From: Neurospora intermedia
Taxonomy: Eukaryota; Ascomycota; Sordariomycetes; Sordariales; Sordariaceae
Length of the DNA: 64,000 nt
Direction: 5' to 3'
Assembly: GCA_037102815.1 (NCBI GenBank)
Contig: BTPP01000004.1
Location: 1,984,001-2,048,000 of the forward strand
Below the pieces are notes generated by a model that did no database searches, was not told where the DNA came from, and saw only the letters and a program-made list of their open reading frames with translations. How positions within the stretch are numbered: position 1 is the first letter of the stretch; each line of letters opens with the position of its first letter. A program made the translations under genes and the position numbers. Below, piece after piece: positions 24,111 through 34,661 of this stretch.

Positions 24111-27100
24111 GGTGATGACTTGGGGTGCTGAAGTGTATCTTTGAGGTTGTCAATGATGACTGAAGTGAATCGATGCCGTGACAGTATCGTGGATTTGACG
24201 AGGTGGTGGGATTTGGAGCGGTTTATGTAAAGACTTTGTCGACTTTGGGGGTCCAAAGCGAGGCAAACGAGAGACAAGAACAGACAGTGTGATGATACAA
24301 AGCCAAGTGTACAGGTGATGCTTGTGGACAATCCGAGACCCTGGATGGAGATCATCAAGGGACCTTTTAACCCTATATACATAACGAATGGGGTCTGGAG
24401 GAGAAGGGGAGGAGGAGCAGGAGCAGGAGAGGGGGGGTGGGAGGGGAGTAGCTATGACATCTGCAACCTGGTCGCCTCCATCGTCTCGAAGACAGACATC
24501 CCCGTAGATGTGGCAGATAGAGATCTTCCCCCATCGCATTTGGCAGCATGCGAGTTTCACGATAGTATAGACAAGCCCGGCAGCCCAAAGATGGTCTAGC
24601 CTATCCGTACTCAATCGGCATGCATTATTTATCCCAGGGCAGCTGGGCCAGGAACTGAATGAGCGACAGGTACTTGAGGTAGCAGTCCAGGTAGGATAGA
24701 CAAGTGGGGATCACTAGTACGCAGATCCTACATGAGTTTACTGTCTAGTGTCTTTCCTAACGTGCGTGTCTGTTATTGTCACCCATCAGCGGTAAGGCCA
24801 TTATGATTGATCTCTCTATCTCCTCATCGCCTTGTCAGGCTCCGTTCTGCCCTACCACTTATGCTCACCCTACAAAGACACCATGTCGTCGACGTGGGGA
24901 CCCCATATTCGCCAAGCGGCCGTTGGCGGACGGTTATGTCAAAACATTTGGACAACGACACGCACTTTCCAGTTAGATGAGTACACTACACTAGTAGAGG
25001 TATGTGGCAGTAAGGGATGTTGGTGTTGTTAACTGTGGTGGCCCCGGCCGGGCATTGCAGCCAGGACGTCAGAAGGACAAGTTCTCTCATGAGCGGTATA
25101 ATGTCTGAGACAAGCAGGCGGCGAATTAGTCCCAATCAGCCGCCGAGGTACTTAGCAACGTTCGTCCGGGGGCCCGAGAACCATGCATTGTTGACTCCGG
25201 CTGCTCAAGGGGTATTGTATTACTCAGTTGCGGGGCGGGAACGAACTGGTTTTGCTTCTCCCAGGCGTACACTACTATGAAGTCCCCCAACAAGCTTCAT
25301 CCATAAAGGTTGGCACCTATCTGTTCCCAAAAACCTGGAACTTGAAGTCATCATGGTTATTCGGGACAGCAGCAGATGAGGGATATTGTGATGTAGCGGT
25401 CATCGAAGCTGAGCTCGGCATTGAGGGCCAAGTGGAAGGAAGGGTAACCCAAGGAGACCCAGGCCTGGAACCCACCGTTGTAGACGACTCTCGTGTCCAG
25501 CAGTACTGTACCGCATTCTGGAAGAGGCAGTGATTTCGGGGTGCCATAATGCTTGGGCTAGTCTTGTCTTTTTGTTGGAGGGAGAAAACGTCCGGGATCG
25601 ACTGTGTGGTGGCGTAGCATCTCGCTTTCGACATCCGAACGCCGGTCTACTTGGTGGAAGTACCTCATGTAGGTGGACACTCTGAAACTCTTTGTTTATT
25701 CGGCCAATGGGAACGTTTGGGTGTGGTTGAAGAAGGCAGATCTGTCCACTTGCGGTTAGCGACGTTTGTTGAATGGTTCTTAGTAATGGGCGTGAGTATT
25801 TATGTACGTAGATTTGGGAAAAGGCGAAAGAGAAATACCATGTACCTATGACAGACAGACAGACCCCTTTACACCGTGCGTATCGGACTTTATCTGACTT
25901 CTCACATGCATATTGCGTCTGCGTAGCCATGGCCTTGGCAGAAGAGGTGACAGAATTGTGATACACCAATCACCAAAAACCATCACCAAAGCGAAGGGCA
26001 TCTTTGAGTTTGGTTTTGTTGGAAATAAAATGGCAGTTGAAGCCTCGTACTTGCATTTCGAGAAGGACCGGTTAATTCTGAACAGAATGAACTCTATCGT
26101 AGGCACTTTGGCTGAGATTTGAAGGTGCAATTCTAGGCCAAGAAGTGAGGGTCTTTCGTTCATGATGGATGTCCAGAAGGGTAAAATGCGCATGTTGGTC
26201 AGTTTGGGTGTACCCTTAATTCTGTCACCCCCTTGCTTGGATGGCATATCGGAGCCATACCACTTTCAGTTCCAGGTGCATTTTCATCCTCTCCCCATCC
26301 ATGGTGGTGCGGAATAGATTTCCCATATTGTGCAACACTCGTCGCTCAGAGAAGCTCAACCCCGTCAACTTCCCCCTCATTTTGCACTTCTTAGAGATTA
26401 GAGCCGGGGATAGTCACCAATGTCAGCGATTGGACCGTCAACCGATTCAACTTCAACTAAAGATTCAGGTCGGTGCATTAGTTAGTTGGCTCCACATACC
26501 CTCGAGGGTTGGGCTGCGTGGTGTCTGGCTTTTCACCGGCCGCTGAGAGAGAGTGTGTGTGTTGTTGTCTGGCAAGTCACAGGCACATCCCCTTGCAGGT
26601 CTGCAGCGCGCGGATTTCTTTCCGGATCCACTTTCTCGCAAGGAAGAGCCCTTTGCAGCGAACCCAGCTGTCTGGTACTCCCGTGGCGGTTGCTTCGTGG
26701 TTGTCAGTCTGGTAATGTTCACAGAGAGGAAATAGTAACATGTACTGGTTCTAGCCAAAGAGGTGGTGCTGGCACTATAGAAAACCACCCAGTTCGTAGC
26801 CGAATACGTCTATAGGCAGTGCCAAAAACGATGAAACCCGCCTCTTGTTACCAAAGAGGTAGCGTTCCCCTCAGCTTAAGCCACAGTCACACGTTGGCGA
26901 GCGGGAAGATGAACCCCAAGACGCCGCCTCCCAACTTTTGCTGGGACCCAGCCTAGAGTCGTAGGTCGATATCCTGGGGAGGTTGTGGTACCGGATGGGC
27001 GGATCTGATATCGGCAGATCCGGTAACCTTTCCCGAATATTGAAGTGACTGATACCTCGGCCATTTTGAGTAGTGTTATCAAAAAAAGGCAGTGCCCTAC

Positions 27101-29684
27101 ATATGTCTTCCGTCCTTCGTGTACTCATACGTGGGTTTACCGCCCGTGATTGGTAGATGCCCAGGTGTGTGTCTACTGGATGGGCAATTTCCTTCTCTTC
27201 CCTTGTCTTGCATCAAACTCGTTCTCGACAGCAGTGAGAATCCCATCTTGTCCAGACCATGGATCTCGATCGACATTTCGATAGCTGCATGATGTTTTGA
27301 TGCTGGGGATCCGCTTCCTCGCTCGCTGTTGTCCAGGGTGCTAGTTGGTGGATGAAATGAATAGATAGTGCACACTACCATTCGGGGTGGCATCGTACTT
27401 ACCACAGCCCAGGAAACTGGAGTGGGAACGTGGGCGGTTAGTCGTTAGACGGGAATGACGAGACCTGACACAACGGGACGGTAGACATCACAATGCCTTG
27501 AAGTCGGTTGTAGTGTGCACCACTTTTGGTGAACCCGAACAACGTGCTTGACACCAGTAGTATGAGGGTTTCCATGGTCTGCGGTTTTCAGTGCGGCCGG
27601 CATCTAACACGGTCTTGATATACCGTGTAAATGTACAGAGCAACGTCAATGTCACGAGGCTTGGCCGTAAATGACTACGTTAGTCAGTATACACTATCAA
27701 CTTCGAGATATGCAGTCGCTAGTGTGATGTACGCGTAGGGCTATAAGCGGCGAAAGTGAAATCCATAGTGTAGCCACCTTTTTGTGGTGTAGAGGCCTTG
27801 AAAGAAATCATGGGCTATATAACAACCAATAAGAAAAACGCATTCGCAACTATACCTTGCAACTGCGTAATCCGATAGACGTCAAGTCTGACTGAATTGG
27901 GAAAGGACATTTCCAGGGTCCTTGAGCTTGGTGCGGTGTCCGAACACAATGGGCACGGTATGTAGTCCCTTTCCAGCCTGACCGTTCTTGGAATGTCGAC
28001 TAGTCCCGTCGGTCATAGCCTCATATAGGTAACGCCATGCCTGGTTCTCTCTTGTCAAAAGGAAGACACTCGTCGAGTTAACTCGACTCGGCATTCGCTT
28101 GTGCTTTTTTTGGTGGCCTTGACGTTGCTTCGCGGTCCCAGAAGAGTAACCAGTTGATAGTAACGACAAGGGAGCCGACGAGGTCGGATCTCATCTCGAT
28201 GATCATCAATTACTCTTGCATTGCATCCTGCCAATCTGCTCTGTCCACTCTCACGGGACTCGCAAAGCTGGACTAGAAAAGCTAGATTTGTACTATTTGT
28301 ACAGGTTAATACCAGCATTGGGCTGCTCCATCTCTTTGCGGTTAGCTTTCCTTTCCTCCAGTCAATCTCCTTGTTTACTTTGGTTGCTGGGCCTGTAAGC
28401 AGTCGAAAGAGGCTGCAAGGGATTTTTCGCAGCCACTGCGCACCGCCGATATCTCTCAGCGAGATAGGGCCGTGTGTCAACCGCCATGGAATTAAAAAAA
28501 GATTCCCTGGTTTTCGACAAGGAAGAGGAGCAGGAGGAGGAGGGGAACATTGTGATGTGTCAGTTTTTTCCGGACCGCCCTTTAACATGAAATCTGATTA
28601 CAACCACGAGACACATCTTTCCCCCGTCTATTCTCTCATCTCGCGCTGCCACGCCATTGCTGTGGAAGAGTGTATTGCAGCAAGGTTACTGCTTCTCTCT
28701 GCCTCTCTGACCGCCTCTCGATTACGCACAGCTGACGAAAGTTTGGATGGGAGGGAAAAGAAAGCACATTGTGGGAGTGATTGGATAGGCCTTCAGGGAA
28801 CGCTTTTCGATAATGATGGCGACACCTATGGGATGGAGGAGTGAGAACTCAAATTCGTCATCAGTCGAGAGATGACGGGTAACATTCCCGTGCGGTGGTG
28901 CAAGAACCAAAGAGAAACGATAGACTCTGAAGAAGAAGCAAAGAAAAGGTTAACTCAGCCAAAGGGTACGTTTGATGAGAAGGCTTGAAGTGGCGTTTGT
29001 GTAAGAACTGCTTCGGACCCAGTTCTTGCGTACACACTGTTATGTTCGCTTTGTTCCTCCTCTAACGTCGTCAGCCTTTCGCATAGACGTCTCAGCGCCA
29101 CGAGCGAACCCCTCTGGCTTGCAGCAGCAATTAGCAAAACCAATTCCAATCCCTAGCCCGAATTGCCCAACTGGCCACCTGCTGGATCTGGTGTAACTAA
29201 CTGTTCCCCACCCCGTCATCTGATTCAGTTTCGTGGAGCATGGCGTAAAAGCCAGAGTGGGCGCGGCGAAAGTCAGGATAGTTGCAAGATTGTCCTATTT
29301 TGTTACTTCTCTCGTTACTCGCCAACGGCTGTCTGACGTTCACCACATTAGAGGCGAGGGAATTCTCATGGCAATCGACATATCGCAAGACCCTTTCTGC
29401 AAAAGCATGTCTGTGATGAACGCTAAATTTTGTTCAGTGAAGGGGCTATACCATAATGAAGCGTCCAAGTGTCCATCACTGTTCGGCGAGATCGACATGA
29501 CAGTCTCGAATATCGTGGGCCTTTGTGGGTTGCATTTATGCATCTCATGTCCTGACTGTCGTGTTTTGTGCATGAAGGACCACGTCTCGTAGTTTCTGTT
29601 GTACATGCCGTTTCGGCTTCTGTTTCGCTGACATGCAGTAGTGAAAGTAAGGGAGAGCGAGTTTCGCCCCCTTATCTTCTCTGG
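24111..29684. other. 5.6 kb gene-poor region upstream of the Myb-like gene
   Basis: This lies between the start of the Myb-like gene and the 3' end of the TFIIIC tau55-like gene. The first about 500 nt are pyrimidine-rich on the minus strand (probable promoter and leader). Only short open frames occur, on both strands, none recognisable. A 14 bp palindrome TCGAGTTAACTCGA lies near 28073-28086. I see no transposon ends, tandem arrays or strongly A/T-rich blocks. Confidence 0.5.
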
Positions 29685-31336
29685 TCAGAGACGAGAGCCT
29701 CCAGTGGAAGATTTCCCACGAGACTTGCCACTCTCATTGTTGCCCTCCACCACGACGCCCAGTGATATTCCAGCATCCAGTATGCTCTTGTTAGGGACAT
29801 CCTTAAAGGACTCATCGCCCGCGAAGCGCCTATGCGTGGCTTGGTTAGTTGTGTCTATTCTCACAAATCAGGGGCCGTGAAAGAATAACAAAGCGTAAGA
29901 TTAATCAAAGCTCGCTTACCATCCTCGTTCCTCTCCCTGAGAAAGATGCGAGCAGTCACTGTTCAGTTCACAGTCCCAACCACCCTTTACGCCTCGGCCA
30001 CCCCTCCAGACTACGGGAGCATGAAGACCCTGCTGCCGTGGATCACTCTCCGCATCCTGAAGATCACCGGTACCTGCTTTAGGGGTTTGCTTTGCCATTC
30101 CAGGAGTGATGCCGAGGATGTTGCTGGTGTTGTCCACGCCGCTGCTGATGCTGCGATTTGCCACCGTCTGGGTCTGAGATGCGCCCGCAGTCATGCTGGC
30201 CGTGTTGATGGCCGTGCGAGACCCGTTGGCTCTTGACGAAGCCCCCTTTCGTCGCCGAAACACACTTAGGCCGCAGGTGAAGGCTCGAAAGTCCTCGACC
30301 TCGATGTTCTCCGGCATATTGCCAGTCAGAACACGACCAAGAGCGATGATGGGCGCAGCGTGCGAGCAGAGAAGAACGGCACGGATGCCATCCCTATCAC
30401 ACTCGGCAATTAGCCGCTCCAAGGTAACAGCTAGGCGGTCATGCAGTTCATCGACACTTTCGCCCATCCGTGTCGGTACTACTGCAGGCTGATAATCATG
30501 GTCCAGCAGGCAAGGGAAATGAGACTCGAGCGTGGCAAGGTCCGCAGGTACGGGGTGTTCGAAGGGCGCCGAACCGTACCACTCGCCTATTCCTGTTTCT
30601 CCTCGAACACGCAGCTGTCGCTGGCAGTGGCGAGTGCTCTCTTTGGCTTCTTCTGGCAATGACGATGGAGAGGACGATACTGCTCGGACGAATGGCTCTA
30701 CCGTCTGTAAACAACGATAGTACAGACTAGAGTAAACACGCTCTATGGGCGGGTCTACTGCAACCAAACGCTGGCCCAGCTCCTTGGCTTGATCTACGCC
30801 GTGGGCTGTGAGGGCTGGGTCTGCGGCTATACCCGTAGGGGACCTGAGAGTGGACGAGTAACTACCGTTGGTATGGTCGACCAGCCAGTTGGAGCGGAAC
30901 TGTGAGCCGTCCCTGTTGCGTCAGCTCAATTCAACCTGTAATCAAGGTCAGCAGTCCCAAGTCGGCGCTCTGGCAGGTGGCCGGAGGTCTGCCATGGGAA
31001 AGCTTGTTCTCCATATCACAACAAGATGGGCTATCCCGTGCTTTGATAACAGTTTGCACCAGAGTGGACACTGGCACAGCGGTGAGTGATCTCCCTAGTG
31101 GCCGTGGAAACGCCCATTTTCCTCTGCGTGGAGAGACTGATGTCAAGCTGCGACGCCGAGACCAAGGATATGGCAAGTAACGTGCTAAAGTCTCACCGCG
31201 GACGGGGAAGACGGAAAGGCTTGGAATTAGGAAATAAGAAAAGAAAGAAATAAAAAAAAAAGGGACGGGGAAAGGGAAGGTGATGTCAGTGTACACTTAC
31301 ACCGTGGCGTGTCACGTAGATAACCTCCAATGTCAT
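29685..31336 (-). CDS. TFC7: TFIIIC tau55-like subunit with histidine-phosphatase domain
   Basis: Three exons (minus strand): 31301-31336, 29920-30899 and 29685-29829, joined in frame to 386 residues. Exon 1 encodes only MTLEVIYVTRHG. The 401 nt first intron (GTAAGT to CTCACAG) is long for this genome. Exon 2 starts FRSNWLVDHTNG, and exon 3 completes ERGWRFAGDESF. The histidine-phosphatase (phosphoglycerate mutase) domain has its RHG (residues 10-12), YSSLYYRCLQT with the second Arg, and LLCSHAAPIIALGR with the second His, so the catalytic set looks complete. The C-terminal part around GGWDCELNSDCSHLSQGEE follows a Ser/Thr-rich linker. In fungi this domain with such a tail is found in the tau55 (Tfc7) subunit of the Pol III factor TFIIIC. 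The alternative is a stand-alone phosphoglycerate-mutase-family phosphatase. Confidence 0.8.
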
Positions 31337-31419
31337 GGTTTCTGTGGGAGCAAGGTGAGAGATGTCACAATTCTCGTAATGGGAAGATGTGTTCGGCTTG
31401 GTGTCTGTTTCTGACTTGC

Positions 31420-31454
<35 letters not shown>

Positions 31455-32125
31455 TGATACCCCAGCGGATGTTGTTATTGTTGGTGGTGGTGGAGGGGGA
31501 GGTGGTAGTGGTGGCGTTGTTGTTCGTGTTGTCAAACGGATGGGGCGCCGAGGTCTGGAGCTAGCGGATTCGGACGTCAAATTCCCGGGTCCTGACCCGG
31601 ACCGAAACCGATCGGGCGAATGCCACCCCGAGAAGGCTACTAACGGTCTAATCAGGGTCTTAACGCATTCGCGTGCCAAGTATGACGTAGCCCGTTAGTG
31701 TTCAGCTAGGCCCGCTAACACGCTAGCATTTCCCCCACATGTGACATGTCGCTATTGTGGTAGGCGAGCAGACAGATAGGACGAGGCCAGGGAGTGCGTG
31801 TAATGGAAATGTAAATCCAAGGATGAGATTGAACTTGTACATTCACTCTATCACCAAAGGAGCGGGGCTGATGTGGGAGTTTGGCCCCTGTTGAGCTGGG
31901 TACAGTACGGCTTAGCCTACACACTCGCTGCTCGTTGGCACTCTCTTCACATGAGCGTCCACGTGTAAGTTGCAAGTACGCATACTGGCCGCCTGATAGT
32001 TACTCGGCCCGGATACCCGCATATGGTTCATGATGTTGATGTTTGGCGGCAAGCGAGTAGAGTTGTGAATCCAGATGCTACCTGTTGTTGTTGTTATTGT
32101 AGTTGTAGTTGTTGCTGCTTGATAA
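31337..32125. other. Intergenic: promoter of the TFC7-like gene and 3' flank of the aftiphilin-like gene
   Basis: No gene. It contains a (CTGT)9 array and a G/T-rich block (31460-31530) upstream of the TFC7-like ATG, then ordinary 3' flank of the aftiphilin-like gene. Confidence 0.6.
31419..31454 (+). repeat. (CTGT)9 microsatellite
   Basis: Nine perfect CTGT units, 36 nt, ending 118 nt and starting 83 nt upstream of the TFC7-like start codon. It reads ACAG on that gene's coding strand, so it adds repeated AG dinucleotides to the leader or promoter. Confidence 0.95.
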
Positions 32126-33913
32126 TCATCGCTGTCTCAACTTGGCTTCGTGCTCTACCCAGAAGTTCTTGCATGCCCTATGCCCCCAGAAGTCGACCCA
32201 CCACTCACCGAAACTGTCCTCGACATCAAAGTCCACTCCAGTAACTCGTTCATCCCTTTTGAGGCCGCATATCACGCAGGGTTTCGGTGCCGTGGGTACG
32301 TTCTTGGCTACATGGACCGGGAGAGCGAGCTTGAGCTGAGGGACCCTGAGTTTGGTATCCGAGGCGGCATTAGCTGCCGTAACTGTAGAGCGCAGACTTC
32401 CCTCTTGCTGGGCCCAGACATCCAGAACCGCGACGGCACTGTGATCGTCTCTAGCAGACTGAGATTTGTCAACAGTGGCAAGCTTCATTCCTCTCATGCC
32501 TCCTGCGGCTGAGATGGACATGCCCTGCATAAGAAACTTATCGCGTTGCCACCTTTGCTTTCGGCCAGCGATGATCCTGCCCGTCACAGTAGCCAAGGCC
32601 AGATAACCGCGCAGGAATATCATTGTGGCAGGGTCAGAAGCAACAGCATGCTGCTTGGCCGCGGGCAAACCCTTCATCTTGAGCAGAGTTGTTTTGGAAA
32701 GATCGAGGAGCTGGGGCAGTATGGAGAGCAAGATAGATGGCGGAGGCACGTTCGTAGGCGGAGGGCGTTTGTCAGAGTCGGTGGTTTGGGAAGCAATTCC
32801 GACAGCCTGTGGTTGGACTGTCTCTGTTTCCTCCCAGTCCTTCCAATCTGAGTCAAAAGAAGATTCTAGCTCTGGTTTCTTTGCTGGTGTCTTGGTATTA
32901 CCAGCCGTCTTGCTCGGTGTCTTTGTGTGACTGACAGAGAGGTCTGCGAACTTATTCCACTCATGCTCAAAACCATCACCAGTACCTGACGGCCAGGCTG
33001 TGACCGGGGAAGCTTCTCGCTCCTTGACCTCTATAGGAAAGTCCGAGGTCACTGGTGTCTTGATCTTGAGCTCCTTGACATCGCTGAGTTTTCGAGCGTG
33101 GGACGACGCATACGGAGACTTTGGCGCTGCTGGCTGCAGCGTCTGGGAATTGCCACCCGACAGGAAAAGGCCAGGGGGCTGTTTCTTGGGTTCTTTCGTG
33201 CCGGGACCGGCGGCTGGGACAACTAGCGCGGGACTTGAAGTGCCCTCAAAGTCACCGAACTCGTCGTCGTCGTCTTCCTCACCGTCTACCTCCTGGAGCT
33301 CAAAGTCATCGGCATCAAACAAAACGCTTGGGTCAGCGTTTCGGATAGGCTTAATCACGGGTTTCTGTACAGGCTTTTTGGCGGATGGTTGAGAGGCAGT
33401 TGAAGACAAGTCGAGATTGACGAGCTTATTCGACACCAGATCAAGCGTGGGGCTTCTGACGCGACCAATTTGGGGCGGTTTAACGTTGCTGGCCGGAGGA
33501 GATGGGCTTTGTAAACTTGTGTTATGGGTGGCGGCCACTTCAAAGTCTCCCCAACCGTCCTCGTCCTCCACGTCCGGCGCAGCGGGTTTCGGAGGTGCTG
33601 GAGCTGGCGATGCGGATTGGAAACTCTGGAACCCTCCTTGGGATCCCCCCAACGTGCCGAGATCGCCCCATAGACTTGATGTTTGGGGTTGGCTAGGCGG
33701 TATTGATGGCCATGGTATAGAGACAGGAGCTGGTTGTTGTTTTTGTTGTTGTTCTTGTTGTTGTTGTGGCTGTGGGGGCTTTTGCGGTGGTAAGGAGGTG
33801 CTGTTGTTTGATGTCAAGAAAGAAAAGGGGTCGCTGCTGTTGTTAACCGGATTTGACTGAGAGCCTTGATCGTGAGATGAAGCTCCAAAGGCCGCAAAGA
33901 GATCGGCTGACAT
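32126..33913 (-). CDS. Aftiphilin-like clathrin/AP-adaptor accessory protein (putative)
   Basis: Single-exon frame of 595 residues from an ATG at 33913. The N-terminal 400 residues are Pro/Gln/Ser-rich and disordered. They carry acidic-aromatic motifs: DEDGWGDFEV near residue 118, DDDEFGDFEG near 217 and SDWKDWEE near 355. WGDF/DFGDFE-type motifs are known to bind the ear domains of AP-1/GGA adaptors and occur in aftiphilin and yeast Laa2; this is the basis of the call. The C-terminal about 190 residues look folded and mostly helical, from PPSILLSILPQLLDL onward. They end in a block with CVICGLKRDERV and, about 25 residues later, WGHRACKNFW (C-x2-C ... H-x2-C), a possible zinc site. Function is inferred from motifs only; no named orthologue is recognised with confidence. 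The gene shares a divergent promoter with the TBC gene. Confidence 0.7.
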   Translation of the reverse strand: MSADLFAAFGASSHDQGSQSNPVNNSSDPFSFLTSNNSTSLPPQKPPQPQQQQEQQQKQQPAPVSIPWPSIPPSQPQTSSLWGDLGTLGGSQGGFQSFQSASPAPAPPKPAAPDVEDEDGWGDFEVAATHNTSLQSPSPPASNVKPPQIGRVRSPTLDLVSNKLVNLDLSSTASQPSAKKPVQKPVIKPIRNADPSVLFDADDFELQEVDGEEDDDDEFGDFEGTSSPALVVPAAGPGTKEPKKQPPGLFLSGGNSQTLQPAAPKSPYASSHARKLSDVKELKIKTPVTSDFPIEVKEREASPVTAWPSGTGDGFEHEWNKFADLSVSHTKTPSKTAGNTKTPAKKPELESSFDSDWKDWEETETVQPQAVGIASQTTDSDKRPPPTNVPPPSILLSILPQLLDLSKTTLLKMKGLPAAKQHAVASDPATMIFLRGYLALATVTGRIIAGRKQRWQRDKFLMQGMSISAAGGMRGMKLATVDKSQSARDDHSAVAVLDVWAQQEGSLRSTVTAANAASDTKLRVPQLKLALPVHVAKNVPTAPKPCVICGLKRDERVTGVDFDVEDSFGEWWVDFWGHRACKNFWVEHEAKLRQR

Positions 33914-34661
33914 GATGGGTGTACTTTAGGAGTTGACCGTTTTATACGAGGCGTCGATGGCGTTTGTGTCTGAAGGCGAGACGGTAGAGGCACCCCAAAT
34001 GCCTTTCGTCGTGATGTGTTGAGACTTGAAAGTGATGATGAAATGAATGGACGGGGATGCCTGCCGGACGAGGTTCGAGACCTACGCGACCTTGGTCCTT
34101 CGTCAACGCGGAAGGGGACCTGGAATAGGTAGCGGACAAGTCCGGCCCCACCTTACACTCCCCTGACCTGACCTGACTGGCCGAGGTGCCCCACCATTCA
34201 GCGCACTCGCACTCTCACAGAGCGCTGAAGAAGTCTTGGCAGCCATGAACTGTAACCATCACCACGCATCAGTAGGTCGGTAAGTGGTAGTAAAAATTGC
34301 TTGTGCAAGTTTGTATGCGTTTTGTTAGTGAACCTGCACAAGCGATTTTTACTGCCACCTAGTCGGTAGGCCTCACCCACCCTCTTCTGACCTCAAAGTC
34401 AGGTTTACTGACAACGGGAACATTCAGGATTCCCAGTCATCTCATCTCTCTACAATACATTTCAACATTGTTGATGGCGTCGTCTGTGCCCATACACAGT
34501 AGAGATACATATACACTATCTACCGTTTCCGATCCTCATCAGCTTTCTATTTGTTTACAACCAACAACTCCTTGATAGCGTCACTCGCCCTGAAGTGACT
34601 AGATAAAGTAGGTGATTGCTGGGACTGTGTCCTCTTCGACGTCATATCATCCATCCAAGTC
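33914..34661. promoter_or_regulatory. Divergent promoter region (aftiphilin-like / TBC genes)
   Basis: About 750 nt between two divergently transcribed genes, both linked to membrane traffic. It holds an imperfect hairpin at 34281-34361. No coding signal is seen. No TATA or named operator can be assigned with confidence. Confidence 0.6.
34281..34361. repeat. Imperfect inverted repeat (31 bp arms, 19 nt spacer)
   Basis: The arm at 34281-34311 pairs with 34331-34361 at 27 of 31 positions. All four differences are transitions, and two of them would still form U-G pairs in plus-strand RNA. The core is AGTAAAAATYGCTTGTGCA. It lies in the divergent promoter, about 300 nt before the TBC ATG. Confidence 0.85.

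Noticed and set aside
28221-28844. 207-residue plus-strand frame in the gene-poor region
   Set aside because: No recognisable motif and no family-like splice extensions; consistent with chance in a G/C-balanced genome.
34060-34085. GAGGTTCGAGACCTAC, T-arm-like hairpin
   Set aside because: Forms a stem, but there is no complete tRNA around it.
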